From contig CM034534.1 in NCBI GenBank assembly GCA_020002185.1, positions 29,792,888 through 29,856,887 on the forward strand: 64,000 nt of DNA, read 5' to 3'. The position numbers were made by a program, and so were the translations under genes. Origin of the DNA: Paraescarpia echinospica (lineage: Eukaryota > Annelida > Polychaeta > Sabellida > Siboglinidae). The notes below the pieces were generated by a model. That model saw only the letters and a program-made list of their open reading frames with translations, was not told where the DNA came from and did not search any database. Positions 54,523 to 64,000 of this stretch are shown here, piece by piece (the stretch's first letter is position 1; each line of letters begins with the position of its first letter).

Positions 54523-54682
54523 ATGGAGGACAGAGACAACAAATACGTGATGTATATGACATGCTTGAAGCATTATTTGGTGCATGGCACACATCGACCA
54601 GGACTCGGAGCAGGACTGGCAGGAGCCGACAAACGCATCAGGAATGCGATACACAAAGCGGTCAATAAATACGAAATAGACG
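54523..54682 (+). CDS. Possible first coding exon, unrecognised
   Basis: ATG 54523 opens 53 codons (MEDRDNKYVMYMTCLKHY..., ending KAVNKYEID), followed by G|GTGGGT, a plausible splice donor at 54683. If unspliced, the ORF stops at 54690. Upstream DNA is GC-rich with a GACGTCAC motif near 54411, which would suit a promoter. No continuation exon was found. Confidence 0.35.
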
Positions 54683-54690
54683 GTGGGTAA

Positions 54691-56429
54691 AATGTTAGCG
54701 ATCCTAACTAGTCCTAACTAGTAATCAACTGATGCAGTACAAATAAACTTAGTCTTAATTTGTTTCTCATTAAATACAACAACACGTTTCCCGAAAGGAC
54801 GACGCTATTCGCACAGCTGTTCCGCGTATGATTATGCTGGTGAGAATGACATTCGTACTGCCTCGTGATTTTATCGTGTCAACAAAAGCAGAACATACTT
54901 TCACAAGATATCTATATTCAGCTCTCAATTCTCAAATTCTTTGAACGTCATGCAAACAAACTCTTAGAAAAGTTGTTTTGAGTGAAGTAGGCCTACTTAG
55001 AGTCACTAAATAGACCAAAACAGAAAGTCTCTCTAGAGACGCCTACTGCCCAAAATCGTGCATACTATCTGCTGTGTAAGTGCGTGTCACATAGTTTTTA
55101 TACAAGATCAGACACTGTATTAGTAAATGTTTTGTTAAATTATTTGATTTGTTTTATCTCCTGTTGAGCTGACAAAATGCGGTACACTTAGTCGACGAAA
55201 CACTGACTCAGACAGAAGTCCAGGCCAATTCCTTTGCTGCAAACTCTATGAAATGTAATTTTTTCCCGAAAAAGGTATGCTTTGTTCATTGTTATGAAAC
55301 AACTGTTTGTTACTTCTTATTCTTCACAATAGCATGGTGACCTTTGTACAAGGTAATTTAATGCTCATATATTATCTTCTTAACATTTGTGTGGTGACCT
55401 CTGTACAGAGGAATATCCCACTGTAACCATATGCGTGGGTCTAATTTAAAGTAAGGTTGATAACAACAATATATTACGAAGTTTAGCTTCGATTAATTGA
55501 CTCAATGACCTAATGTCTGAAATGGTTAACTGTTTTTTCCTATCTAATTTTCAGTGTTATGTTTAATTTGAACAGAACAACGTTAGGGCATCAAGAAACT
55601 GGCAAACTATATCCCAAATGACGGTTTACCCTTTTTGATAATTAAAAAATAACGATTGTTAGACCCAACTTAGCAGTAAACATAAATTGTCTATTCTACT
55701 ACAAAAGTATTGATTTATGGCATAATTATTAACCACCACTCTACTGTCTACTGGTTCTTTGTGCCCTTCTAAGGGTTTGTATAGCGCCTGGAGATATGAT
55801 AAAGGTGGCAGATATTATGTATGGAATGTATTATTTTATGTTTTGTTTGTTTATTATACTTATTTCATGTTCTATGTTTTAGAGGATGATCAGTATATGA
55901 AGTTGAAACACTGTTGTACGATGTCTGAACAAGAAAAACAACCGACTCCTCCAATGCAACAAAAACAGACTGCACAAAGACACATTGTTTGATCGTCACT
56001 TTCTGGACACATGCTGCATCTGCAAAATAAAAGAACTCTAAATCCAAGTCGACGCGATTTCTTTGCACGCTCATATTTCTTTCATTTGGTTAACACAAAT
56101 TTATTAAATCTTTACTATCAAACATTTAAATTTTGTCCGTAGGTATGGATATAAAATGCTATTATCGTATTGGTAAAGTGATTTTTGTAAGGATTTAGTT
56201 ACTATTTCACTGACATTTCTCTCACTCAGAATGTTTTGATTTTACTAACTTATATTTCACTGTCTGTTGAAATTAGTGCTCAGAACTCTTGTTAATTTGT
56301 TTCCACATTATTTCTGACATCAGTCACTAATGCTGTTTGACCACGCCGGGCATTGCCTAGGCCAAGAGAGAGGTTACCATAAAGTCTTCCAAAGAGAATC
56401 GGTTGCCTTTTGGAGTAATTGATTAACTT
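54691..56429. other. AT-rich intergenic DNA, no supported gene
   Basis: Repeated GGTGACCT(T/C)TGTACA segments (55328 and 55392) and short ORFs without domains. Nothing else is seen. Confidence 0.4.
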
Positions 56430-56640
56430 TATAAAACAACATTTTGTTTGTAATTGATAGTAGATGCTAATGTCTTGGTTTTAGTTGTTGGTTCGATCCC
56501 AACTGGTATTGCACTTTGTGCAAAATTACCCCTGGCATTATGCTGGGCAAAATTTTAAAATAAAGGCATTGGGTATTTCTGCCGTGCCCATGGCAGAAAT
56601 AGGGTAGAAAGGGGAGCTTTACCCCAGGGTAGCATTTGCC
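56430..56640 (+). repeat. tRNA-derived SINE (candidate)
   Basis: A perfect B box GGTTCGATCCC at 56490-56500 is followed by a body containing repeated CCCCTGGCATTATGCTGGGCA and CATGGCAGAAATAGGG segments. The A box is weak (near 56461-56475). Confidence 0.45.
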
Positions 56641-56918
56641 CAGAGGGGCTTTTGTCCAACTACTTGCATTCATGTGTGAATTTTGTTGTGCCCAGGTGTT
56701 AGTTATTGTAGCTGCACATTTGTACTTCCAGTGTATCATTGCAACATAACATACACACTATGTGCCACATTTAAATGTCATGCATGTAATATTTCCATGC
56801 AGTCCATTTACATATATAATGTAAAACTTCAACAGCCATTTTCTTCATTTTCATTTTTTGACCCCTCCCAGGTTCACTGCTCCATAACATGTTATATTAA
56901 AACAACATTGTTAAAACA

Positions 56919-57178
56919 ATAAATATGTTATTTACAGATGGCACAAATAGGTTTCACTTACACACAAATGTTACTAGGCTTATTGAAGAAGTAAATTCAG
57001 AACACAATATGATATCAGCATGGATTCATTGTAACAAAATATCACTTACAATAAATAAAACAAATTTATTATATTTACTCCTGAAAAATAAGACGATGAT
57101 CATGATGTAATTAAAATAAATGTAATTAGTATAATAATAACATGTTTAGGAATTTACCTAGAGGAAACCGGTCATTAC
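56919..57178 (+). pseudogene. LINE reverse-transcriptase fragment
   Basis: The reading MLFTDGTNRFHLHTNVTRLIEEVN...ISAWIHCNKISLTINKTN, followed in another frame by ITCLGIYLEE, matches the RT region around and after the catalytic YADD-type motif (here FTDG). It is a short frameshifted relic. Confidence 0.6.
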
Positions 57179-57224
57179 ATATTGTAATTCATTTGTATGT
57201 GAACCAGTGGCACCCCTTGTAAGC

Positions 57225-57258
<34 letters not shown>
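57225..57258. repeat. (TA)n microsatellite
   Basis: An uninterrupted run of about 16 TA units. Confidence 0.9.
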
Positions 57259-57260
<2 letters not shown>

Positions 57261-57718
57261 AATTAAAGCCACTTTTATTACACATTGTGCTGTGCCCTAA
57301 TGTGTGCAAATAGTTATCCATCAAATAAAGGATAAATAAACATAACATTTTTACATAAGAAGGCAATCAGAATAAGTAGGCCTACTATATTTTTATTTAT
57401 TAAAGGAAAAAATTTATTGTGTTGATTAATTTACCACCATTTCAAGAAGAAAGTATTTCGTATACACAACAGAATAGCATGACACCGTGGCTGTGCATAT
57501 AGACAGTGCCGTGCGCCACATATCACGATAGCCTCGATACTAGTTATAGCCTCCATTACAGATCATGAACAACAAAAAGAGGGCTCTAAATCATACGATA
57601 TGTTTGTGTGCGTGAAAATAATCGTGCAAGTTATTCCATTTTATTTTTAATATGTATACGAACAATTATACTGGAAAACATTTTGTATTAGTAACGCAAA
57701 CCACCTTAGTAACAACGC

Positions 57719-57816
57719 GGAATCCTGGCACGCACCTACTCTGGGCCCGCTACTGTCGCGGGCCGAAAGTAGGCGGTGAATCCTGGCACGGGTGAATCGG
57801 GGCCCGTGACACCGGT
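57719..57816. repeat. 39-bp inverted repeat, right copy, with adjacent partial copy
   Basis: 57778-57816 is the reverse complement of 54340-54378. A partial copy of its left end (GAATCCTGGCACG) also occurs at 57719-57732, separated by a self-complementary GGGCCCGC...GCGGGCC segment. Confidence 0.75.
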
Positions 57817-57997
57817 AAGGGACATCCGCCATGCTCAATACCATTACTGGATGTCCCAAATCAGATTACTGTGCTGCATAGAAGCCTTCATCTGTTTGGA
57901 CTACAACCGACCAATTATCAAGGTCGGGACAGACGAACAGGTGCCAGGACATCTCAGTCGACGTGACAAGTAGGCCCAGTTCGAAACAAACGTTGTC

Positions 57998-58125
57998 TCA
58001 AACTCGGCCCGAGGCTTGGGTCAATCAATTCAACTTTCATGAATTGGGCCCCCGAGTACGATATTCCTTTGTCTTTGTTGAAACCAGCCTACAACTCTTG
58101 TGAATTCGGCCCAAACGACTGTACA
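57998..58125 (-). repeat. GAATTCGGCCC motif cluster, inverted copy
   Basis: Contains CTCGGCCCGAGG, GAATTGGGCCCCC and GTGAATTCGGCCC, matching the reverse complement of the cluster at 34888-35020. It includes the sequence that follows there (the ACTCGGGG and GACAACGGGACG parts appear in altered form). Confidence 0.45.
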
Positions 58126-58765
58126 TCCGTGACATACATACATACAACTTCAAATGGCATATTACTCACTTTAGATGACTATAGTAATTCAGTTATTAAT
58201 ACAATAAACCAATGAATAAATGTATAAGTAATTGATAACAAGCTATTGTTTGTTCTTAAAACAACGAACTAAGACACCAGCAAATGGTCTTTCTTCTGTG
58301 TTTTCACCACACACCGGATGCATGTTCAATTATACAAACGTGCACCTTGCGAGAGACACAAAGCATTGAACATTGAATACGATGATGCTTAGTCTTAGTA
58401 CCTATATATTTATTACGTGAAATAAATATCACTGCAAATGGCAGCCATATATGACCTATTTGGCTTGATTTGTGTTTATACATACATAATACATGTACAT
58501 AATCCAACTGATTTGTATGTGTAATTTACAATGCATGGACACATCATTAAGGGTAGCCACTGCTCGAAAATGGCCATAGGCCATATCTCTGTTAATACTG
58601 AATGTATCTTACCACAATTTGGAGTACTGATTAATGAATAGTATTTGATATGTGGAATATGGGCTCAGTTGCTTGTGTATTACCATGGCAATGAACATTT
58701 CTAGTGTGACAGAGGGGCATGCAAATTATTCAGAGCTAACAACTGTATGTGTGATCATGTAGTTG
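58126..58765. other. Intergenic, no gene seen
   Basis: AT-rich DNA with short ORFs only. Confidence 0.4.
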
Positions 58766-58964
58766 TCAAGAATCATCAGCTAGAATACTCCTTTGTGCAA
58801 GGAAATCTGACTGCAATGACTTTTGTGAGATGGCACTTTAGGTTTGAGCATTTTTCAAAGCATCTTGAAAAATGCTAATACCTGAACAACAGTCAGTCAA
58901 GTCAGATATCCTTGCCCAAAACCACCTCATTGCACAAAGGAGTATTCTAGCTGATGATTCTTGA
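58766..58964. mobile_element. Foldback element or hairpin with 35-bp perfect arms
   Basis: 58766-58800 and 58930-58964 are perfect reverse complements (TCAAGAATCATCAGC...). The interior holds a second perfect inverted repeat, AGCATTTTTCAA/TTGAAAAATGCT (58847-58876). No ORF. Confidence 0.8.
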
Positions 58965-59299
58965 TGGTAGTAGGATCAAGGGACAAATGGTCGTGATCGG
59001 TGGAAGGTGGAATAACGTCACTTCCAGTGGAAGGTCAAAGGTAATGTCAAAAGTCAAGGGGCACCCAGCTGGCGAATAGGTCAAGGTCAAATAGCGCCAC
59101 CTGGCGAATAGGTCATGATGCCTTCTACCAGGAACATCTCAGATGGTACACGCAAGATAGTAGATACAACTATGAATTAGATTTGCACAAAAGACTACAA
59201 AGACAAACGGTCTTTAACCACAACTATGGAAACAGACATTATCGAAACTGGTCCATTTGACGAAGACCTCCCACAAGTGCTTGACAGCCAGAAGGCATG
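58965..59299. other. Short-repeat DNA, no gene seen
   Basis: GGTCAAGGTCA- and GCGAATAGGTCA-type direct repeats (58990-59120) precede the Gypsy remnant. No supported ORF. Confidence 0.4.
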
Positions 59300-59735
59300 C
59301 GGTGAGATCGCAGGGAGATCACTTTCCCAATCGACCTCATGCTTACACCACCAGACCAACTGGGCAAATACTGCTGTCAAACAGAGTATGCCGAGTGGCT
59401 ACAAAATGCGATGCAACACAATTTCAATCTAGCTCGAAGTTATCTCGGGAAAGCCGCAAGTAGGCAGAAACGCTATTATGATAAACGCGCCAAAGACCGC
59501 ATGTTTAAAGTAGGGGACTGGGTACTAAGGTTCTACCCTCCATCACAAGGGCAGAACAAACTGGCATTCCCCTACACGGGGCCTTACCTTGTCACCAGCC
59601 ACCCTGGGGAAGTGACGTACACAATTCACATGGATGACCTGAAGAGTTACTGCGGCTCAGATACGGCTCAGATACGCCACCCAACTGGCTGCTCTCAGAG
59701 CCAGATGAGGAGCTTACCTCCAGGCCGCACTTAGA
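59300..59735 (+). pseudogene. Gypsy element 3 integrase C-terminal fragment
   Basis: From about 59308 the frame reads EITFPIDLMLTPPDQ, QNAMQHNFNLARSYL, RQKRYYDKRAKDRMFKVGDWVLRFYPP and YTGPYLVTSHPGEVTYTI, the C-terminal part of a Gypsy-type integrase. It is not the same family as elements 1 and 2. The catalytic core is missing. Confidence 0.75.
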
Positions 59736-59930
59736 TGACCCAGCGTCAGACAGTGAAGGGGGGTAGTAGAAGGGGAGGAGACACAGGCAGGGACATGCCC
59801 TGAAGTCCCCTTGGCTAGTTACCTAGAGAGAAGAGGGAAACGTCTCCGTCAACCACCCAGGAGATTTGGATGGGAGCAATGAACTGATAATTGTATGTAG
59901 TCGTCTAAAAATAGGAATCTTAATTGCACA

Positions 59931-60669
59931 ATGCTGCCCGCTGCAATGCTCAGCACCTGCGACATGTGCCCGGCCAGATTCCGGTCACCGAAACTGCTGC
60001 AACGCCATCTACTGCTGGCGCACGGGAGCGAAGAAGACCGTGCCTGTGGAATCGCAGCCCTGAAAGCCAGACGCCAGCAGCGAGGACTTGTTGTAACCAC
60101 TGGCCTTACCACAAACGAGACGGTGCTGGTTTGCCGGCCCCGTCTCCCGTCGACAGCGACAACACCAGCAACAGCAGCAGTGACAGTGACAGCGCCAGCG
60201 AGAGCAGCGACAGAAGCAGCGAGGCTGAAACGGATGCTGATCCGAGGCTGCCACCACTGAACCCCCTCGGGTCGTGCTGGGGCTGCCGGAACTATTCCCG
60301 GGAGAGGGGGAAAACTCCGACATGGTAGATGATGCGACGCGGAGCAAGGGCCGCCCCGCCTTCGCACCGATAAAGATCGCCTCGATCAATGCCTCGGTGC
60401 GCTACCGAGACGAGCTGCATGATCCCCGGCTCCACTTTCTGGGGGCGCCATCAGTGACATCGTCAGGCGCTATCGTTGCACACCTACGGACATATCGTCG
60501 GAGAGTTCGACGGCGACCCGTCGAACTGGCCGTCACCCGCACTCGCACCGCGGCCGTCATCTACACTGAGACAGCGATCTTCCCCGACGGGACAAAGTAC
60601 CAACTAACGCAAACGTGGGTGCCACCCCCGACTGCAAGGGAAATGGAAGCCGTCGCCACACAGACGTGA
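59931..60669 (+). pseudogene. C2H2 zinc-finger ORF following Gypsy pol, frameshifted
   Basis: ATG 59931 opens CDMCPARFRSPKLLQRHLLLAH, a single C2H2 finger. The frame then shifts to a Ser/Asp/Glu-rich segment (NSSSDSDSASESSDRSSEAE near 60170) and again near 60270 to LPELFPGEGENSDMV and a C-terminal region with RRVRRRPVELAVTRT, ending at 60669. It lies between the integrase and a putative LTR, so an accessory third ORF of this Gypsy lineage is inferred. I do not recognise a family. Confidence 0.5.
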
Positions 60670-60884
60670 ACATTTTATAAAAACGTGGAACATTTTATAA
60701 CCTAGACCTCGACCGTCATTACATATTTGCCTTTTCAGAACTTTGAAATATTGATGATTATCGACTGTTTTATTTCAGCATTACTATTGAAAGCTGTATA
60801 TTGTATGTTACATATGTGTTATCTATTGTTGCATGTGTGTTATCTATTACGATTTCGGGACAAAATTTTAAATGGCGGGGGTAG

Positions 60885-61260
60885 TGTAGAGAATTTAGAA
60901 TGATAACGCACATAGTATCAATCTTCTTAATTGTTGGATGTTGTACAGGCTCCGAAAAGCCAATTTATATGCAAATGACTATAGTTGGGGTGGGGGATTT
61001 GTTTACATTTGAGGCCATCTGGTTTTGGGGAGGCAAGAGCCCTATACAGAGGGCCTTTGTTCAGAAGGTTACTATAAGTTCACTGGCACCCTGACAAGAT
61101 TTCTAGACCCGTAGACTTTGGGAATGACATAACTAAAGGGTCAGCGTCTCACCCAAGGCTATGGTTTTAGCAGTATAAATAAGGGGTATTTGTGGATAAT
61201 CGGGGTGACTACTGGGGCACACTGCCGGAGGAACGTTTCTCGTGAAGCACTGTCACCGAG
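60885..61260 (+). mobile_element. Putative Gypsy element 3 LTR, 5' part
   Basis: A purine-rich GGCGGGGG tract near 60874-60881 could be the polypurine tract, followed by TGTAGAGAA, a possible LTR start. No other LTR is in the window, so the limits are guesses. Confidence 0.35.
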
Positions 61261-61265
61261 CGCCG

Positions 61266-61815
61266 CCGCCGTCTGACTTATCGTTCTGACACCTATAATT
61301 CGGTTGCTGTATATAAGCCGCCGCCGTCTGACTTATCGTTCTGACACCTATAATTCGGTTGCTGTATATAAGCCGCCACCGTCTGAATTATCGTTCTGAC
61401 ACCTAGAATTCGGTTGCTGTATATAAGCCGCCGCCGCCTGACTTATCGTTCTGACACCTATAATTCGGTTGCTGTATATAAGCCGCTGCCGTCTGACTTA
61501 TCGTTCTGACACCTATAATTCGGTTGCTGTATATAAGCCGCCACCGTCTGACTTATCGTTCTGACACCTATAATTCGGTTGCTGTATATAAGCCGCCGCC
61601 GTCTGACTTATCATTCTGACACCTAGAATTCGGTTGCTGTATATAGGCCGCCGCCGTCTGACTTATTGTTAGGACATTTAGAATATATCGGTTAAAATTC
61701 GGTTGCTGTAATAGCCGCCGCCGTCTGAACCTATTGTTCTGACTTTTAGGATATATCGGTTACAATTCGGTTGCTGTATAAGCTGCCGCCATCTGAACTT
61801 ATTGTTCTGACCTTT
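61266..61815 (+). repeat. 55-bp tandem array with TATA-like core in each unit
   Basis: About ten units. GTCTGACTTA recurs at 61271, 61326, 61381, 61436, 61491, 61546, 61601 and 61656, exactly 55 bp apart, then at 61722 and 61791 in longer, diverged units. Each unit carries CGGTTGCTGTATATAAG followed by CCGCC and GTTCTGACACC. It lies downstream of the Gypsy remnant and may be the U3 promoter array of its LTR. Confidence 0.85.
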
Positions 61816-62149
61816 ATAACTGGGTAGTATTTAGCAGACATAGCCGTGTACTGTGTATTAGATCTTGTATTGGTAGGGTTTTCCGCATTGTGGCCATTTA
61901 TGTTCATCTCTCAATTCTTATGTGTTTCACTATTCTAAAACTCATCAAGACTAGGACTGTTTACAGCCAGCCAGTGGGGGTCAACCACAGCATCCTGGGG
62001 TGTCCACTCAAAGCAATTTTCCATATATACTGAAAACCCTTATAAATAAATAATTGCTTTAAAACATCCATACAAATTTGGGTCTAATGATGGAAAATCT
62101 TCCACTTCATAATACGGTATAATTAGAAAAGGGAAATAATACCTTAAAA
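61816..62149. other. Intergenic, no gene seen
   Basis: Follows the array. May include the rest of an LTR. No ORF. Confidence 0.4.
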
Positions 62150-62308
62150 GTATTATTGCACAAGTTGACACTCACCAAAATAAATGTCTCCTCCTTTGTT
62201 GTGTGAAACTTGAGCCAGCCTAGCCCACAGCTGCTTACCAATGCTTGGTCAAAACAATGACAGTCCAGCACTCTAAGTGCTTGACCACTGCGCCCCATCA
62301 GACTTAGC
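62150..62308 (-). repeat. tRNA-derived SINE (candidate), minus strand
   Basis: The minus-strand sequence starting near 62308 reads GATGGGGCGCAGTGGTCAAGC, a clear A box, followed by an anticodon-arm-like stretch and a degenerate B box (TTTGACCAAGC). Confidence 0.5.
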
Positions 62309-62419
62309 TACTTTACTTACTATAATAAATTAATGTTTCTGTACTTTTTTATAAAACAAATTGATATGTGTTCATGTAGCCTGCTTTTATATAACAGTTT
62401 GTTGCACATTTTTCTCTAG

Positions 62420-62523
62420 GAGCATGCCTGAAGAATCACCATAAGGCAAAGGCATCTGATGTGGAGGCCGAAATTGCAGAGACCTTGAAACATGCACCCA
62501 AGAAAACAGGACCAAAATACAAG
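62420..62523 (+). CDS. Penultimate coding exon of unrecognised host gene
   Basis: Acceptor TTTTTCTCTAG, then a frame reading ACLKNHHKAKASDVEAEI... and ending GPKYK before donor AAG|GTGATA. The reading frame enters after two bases and leaves in phase 0. Lys-rich, with no domain recognised. It joins the exon at 63093 in frame. The upstream exons are not identified in the window. Confidence 0.5.
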
Positions 62524-63092
62524 GTGATACTGGATTTTGATATATTTTAGCTGTCTTCTTGCAAAAAAGTGACTACTCATGTCAGAAACCCTGCAGTATA
62601 TTTTGGTTCCCCTTGCAATAAGGCTATAGTAAAAGAGAATGTTAAGCCCTGCAATGGGTTAGATACTAATCCACCCTGTCAACAAATAGTTGTGGTCAAC
62701 CATAACATGTCTTCTAAGACTAACAAAGTTAATTAACATGGAGCATGTGTTCATGGCTGGCTCTATGATTTGTCCATTTGTTAGCATGTCTGTGATGCTG
62801 ATCATCTGTGTATTTCATCAATGCTATCTTATATTTTTCAAATGAGTTGTAGTTATAAAAATGTTTGACAAAAATATGTGTTTTCCAATTCAGAGTGACA
62901 TACAATGTCGGTGGTGTCATGAGTTTCACCTTGTTTTGAAAACGGACATGGTGCCGCCTTGAGCGGCCACACATTTTGATTTCACACTCATGTCATGATT
63001 TTTTAACTCACTGTACTCTTATTAGAATGAATACTGCTTGTTTTATGGTTAAATATCTGAATTAAACATTATTTTTATGTTCTTCTGTTTAG

Positions 63093-63167
63093 GCACCGGC
63101 TGCAAATAAATGCACCAATGACATCGAGATTGTTGAAACGTCCTCGCCTTCCTCCGAGAGTGACTGA
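63093..63167 (+). CDS. Last coding exon of unrecognised host gene
   Basis: Acceptor TCTTCTGTTTAG, then 24 codons ending SPSSESD and TGA at 63165-63167, a short acidic tail. A polyadenylation signal AATAAA follows at 63392. Confidence 0.5.
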   Translation, partial: APAANKCTNDIEIVETSSPSSESD

Positions 63168-64000
63168 GATGTTTAATGATTTCTTAGGAGCCCAATCTTG
63201 GGCTTACGCAGCGGTCTGTGCACATGCATATGGGTAGTTTGTTCATTTATATTTATTATAGGCAGTTTGGATGAAGTAAATGGAAGGTTCTTGATGGCCG
63301 TTTGAAATGCAATTGGGAACAGTTTAATAAGTTCATTATAAACTTATTTTAAAGGGTTTTGATATTTACATTTTATACATTTACAAATTATAATAAAGAT
63401 ATATATATGTATAGCTAGGTCTGTCAGGGAGTAGTGTAAGTTCTAACGACTGGATACTACACTATATAAAAACTTACATTTATTTTCTATGCTTAAGTTT
63501 TCCTACAGAAACCATTAATTGTGTTGAACGATGCTTTATCTTGGTGTTTTGGTGAGTTTTGTAGATGTGTAGACAGCTTAATTATAATGCCTTTGTTTAC
63601 TTATGATTGTTGTAATACATTTTATATAATTTCCTTCTGGTGAAATACATCATAATATATTATAACGAACATTTTGTTGATTTTTTAGACCATCATGTTC
63701 ACAACTGTGTAATATGCTATACTGTACTGTTGTTTGAATATTTAAATGCAATAAAATGCTTCCAGAGCAATTAATTAAAAAGTGTTTTAATATAAATCAT
63801 GATCATGTGTCACCAGTTTGTAAAGTCCGAAAAAACTGTAGTGTATAATATTATATATAGTACTAAAAGTTACTCAAATACTTAGCACACGCGTTTGCGT
63901 AATGCCGTAAACTTCTTAAATTTAATTTCTATTTGTTTATTTAAAAAAAAACTGCCCGTGAATGGCACGATGCGCAACTTATCTTATGGTTTCTCTAAGT
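63168..64000 (+). other. 3' UTR and AT-rich downstream DNA
   Basis: AATAAA at 63392-63397 is the likely cleavage signal of the gene ending at 63167. No further ORF or repeat is seen to the window end. Confidence 0.4.

Overview
The window is metazoan genomic DNA, probably from a marine invertebrate (a mollusc-like genome is my guess, low confidence). It carries a large, damaged endogenous Polinton/adintovirus-like element at the left and a dense field of retrotransposon and DNA-transposon debris with host-like exons at the right. The left 26.9 kb is visibly more GC- and CGN-codon-rich than the AT-rich remainder. A 1000-N scaffold gap lies at 28718-29717.

Region 1 (1-19355) is a tandem array of a roughly 5.3-kb piece of the viral element: one partial unit (1-3418) and three full units (3419-8730, 8731-14051, 14052-19355). 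Each full unit holds (a) an ORF with an RPA1-like C-terminal OB fold and zinc ribbon, (b) a run of small exons separated by GT-AG introns of about 39-65 nt, ending in a 207-220-aa terminal exon and an AATAAA signal, (c) about 300 bp of CCGCTAG-rich iterated DNA with a TATAAATA box, and (d) the N-terminal two thirds of a protein-primed type family-B DNA polymerase (zinc fingers, exonuclease motifs, palm motif A). The polymerase is cut off before its catalytic C-terminal palm motifs and fused to the antisense 3' part of the viral cysteine protease. The leftmost unit runs off the window edge, so the copy number and the left terminal repeat are unknown.

Region 2 (19241-26868, minus strand) is the viral morphogenesis and integration block, read inward from the right end: NADAR/YbiA-like protein, FtsK/HerA-like packaging ATPase, a small basic/hydrophobic protein, a 273-aa conserved Polinton protein, a chromodomain integrase, a Cys-rich micro-ORF, a single-pass membrane protein, a penton-like protein, a pX/pVI-like protein, a double-jelly-roll major capsid protein and an adenain-like protease cut just after its catalytic cysteine. 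The genes are packed head to tail with 1-35 nt gaps or overlaps. The capsid, penton, ATPase and small-protein genes each carry a frameshift, so the element is an endogenous, probably inactive copy. Polymerase and protease converge at a central deletion, and the tandem array was most simply built after that deletion.

Region 3 (27046-34665) holds a 5' Gypsy LTR with gag and the start of pol, the scaffold gap, the 3' half of a CR1/L2-type LINE, a decayed minus-strand LINE of RTE type, and another LINE tail. Region 4 (35056-45047) is a large inverted repeat with arms of about 2.7 and 2.4 kb around a 4.9-kb loop. The arms carry LINE endonuclease and reverse-transcriptase fragments and an unrecognised ORF, and one arm has a 191-bp insertion with a 7-bp target duplication. 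Region 5 (45048-54700) contains a Tc1/mariner-like MITE, a spliced hAT-transposase-like gene whose five visible exons keep frame, a nearly complete Gypsy element that truncates this gene, and an integrase-like host exon in contact with the Gypsy LTR remnant. Region 6 (54700-64000) is mostly non-coding: SINE and LINE fragments, a foldback element, a third Gypsy remnant followed by a broken C2H2 ORF, a 55-bp array in which each unit holds a TATA-like core, and the last two coding exons of an unrecognised gene with its polyadenylation signal.
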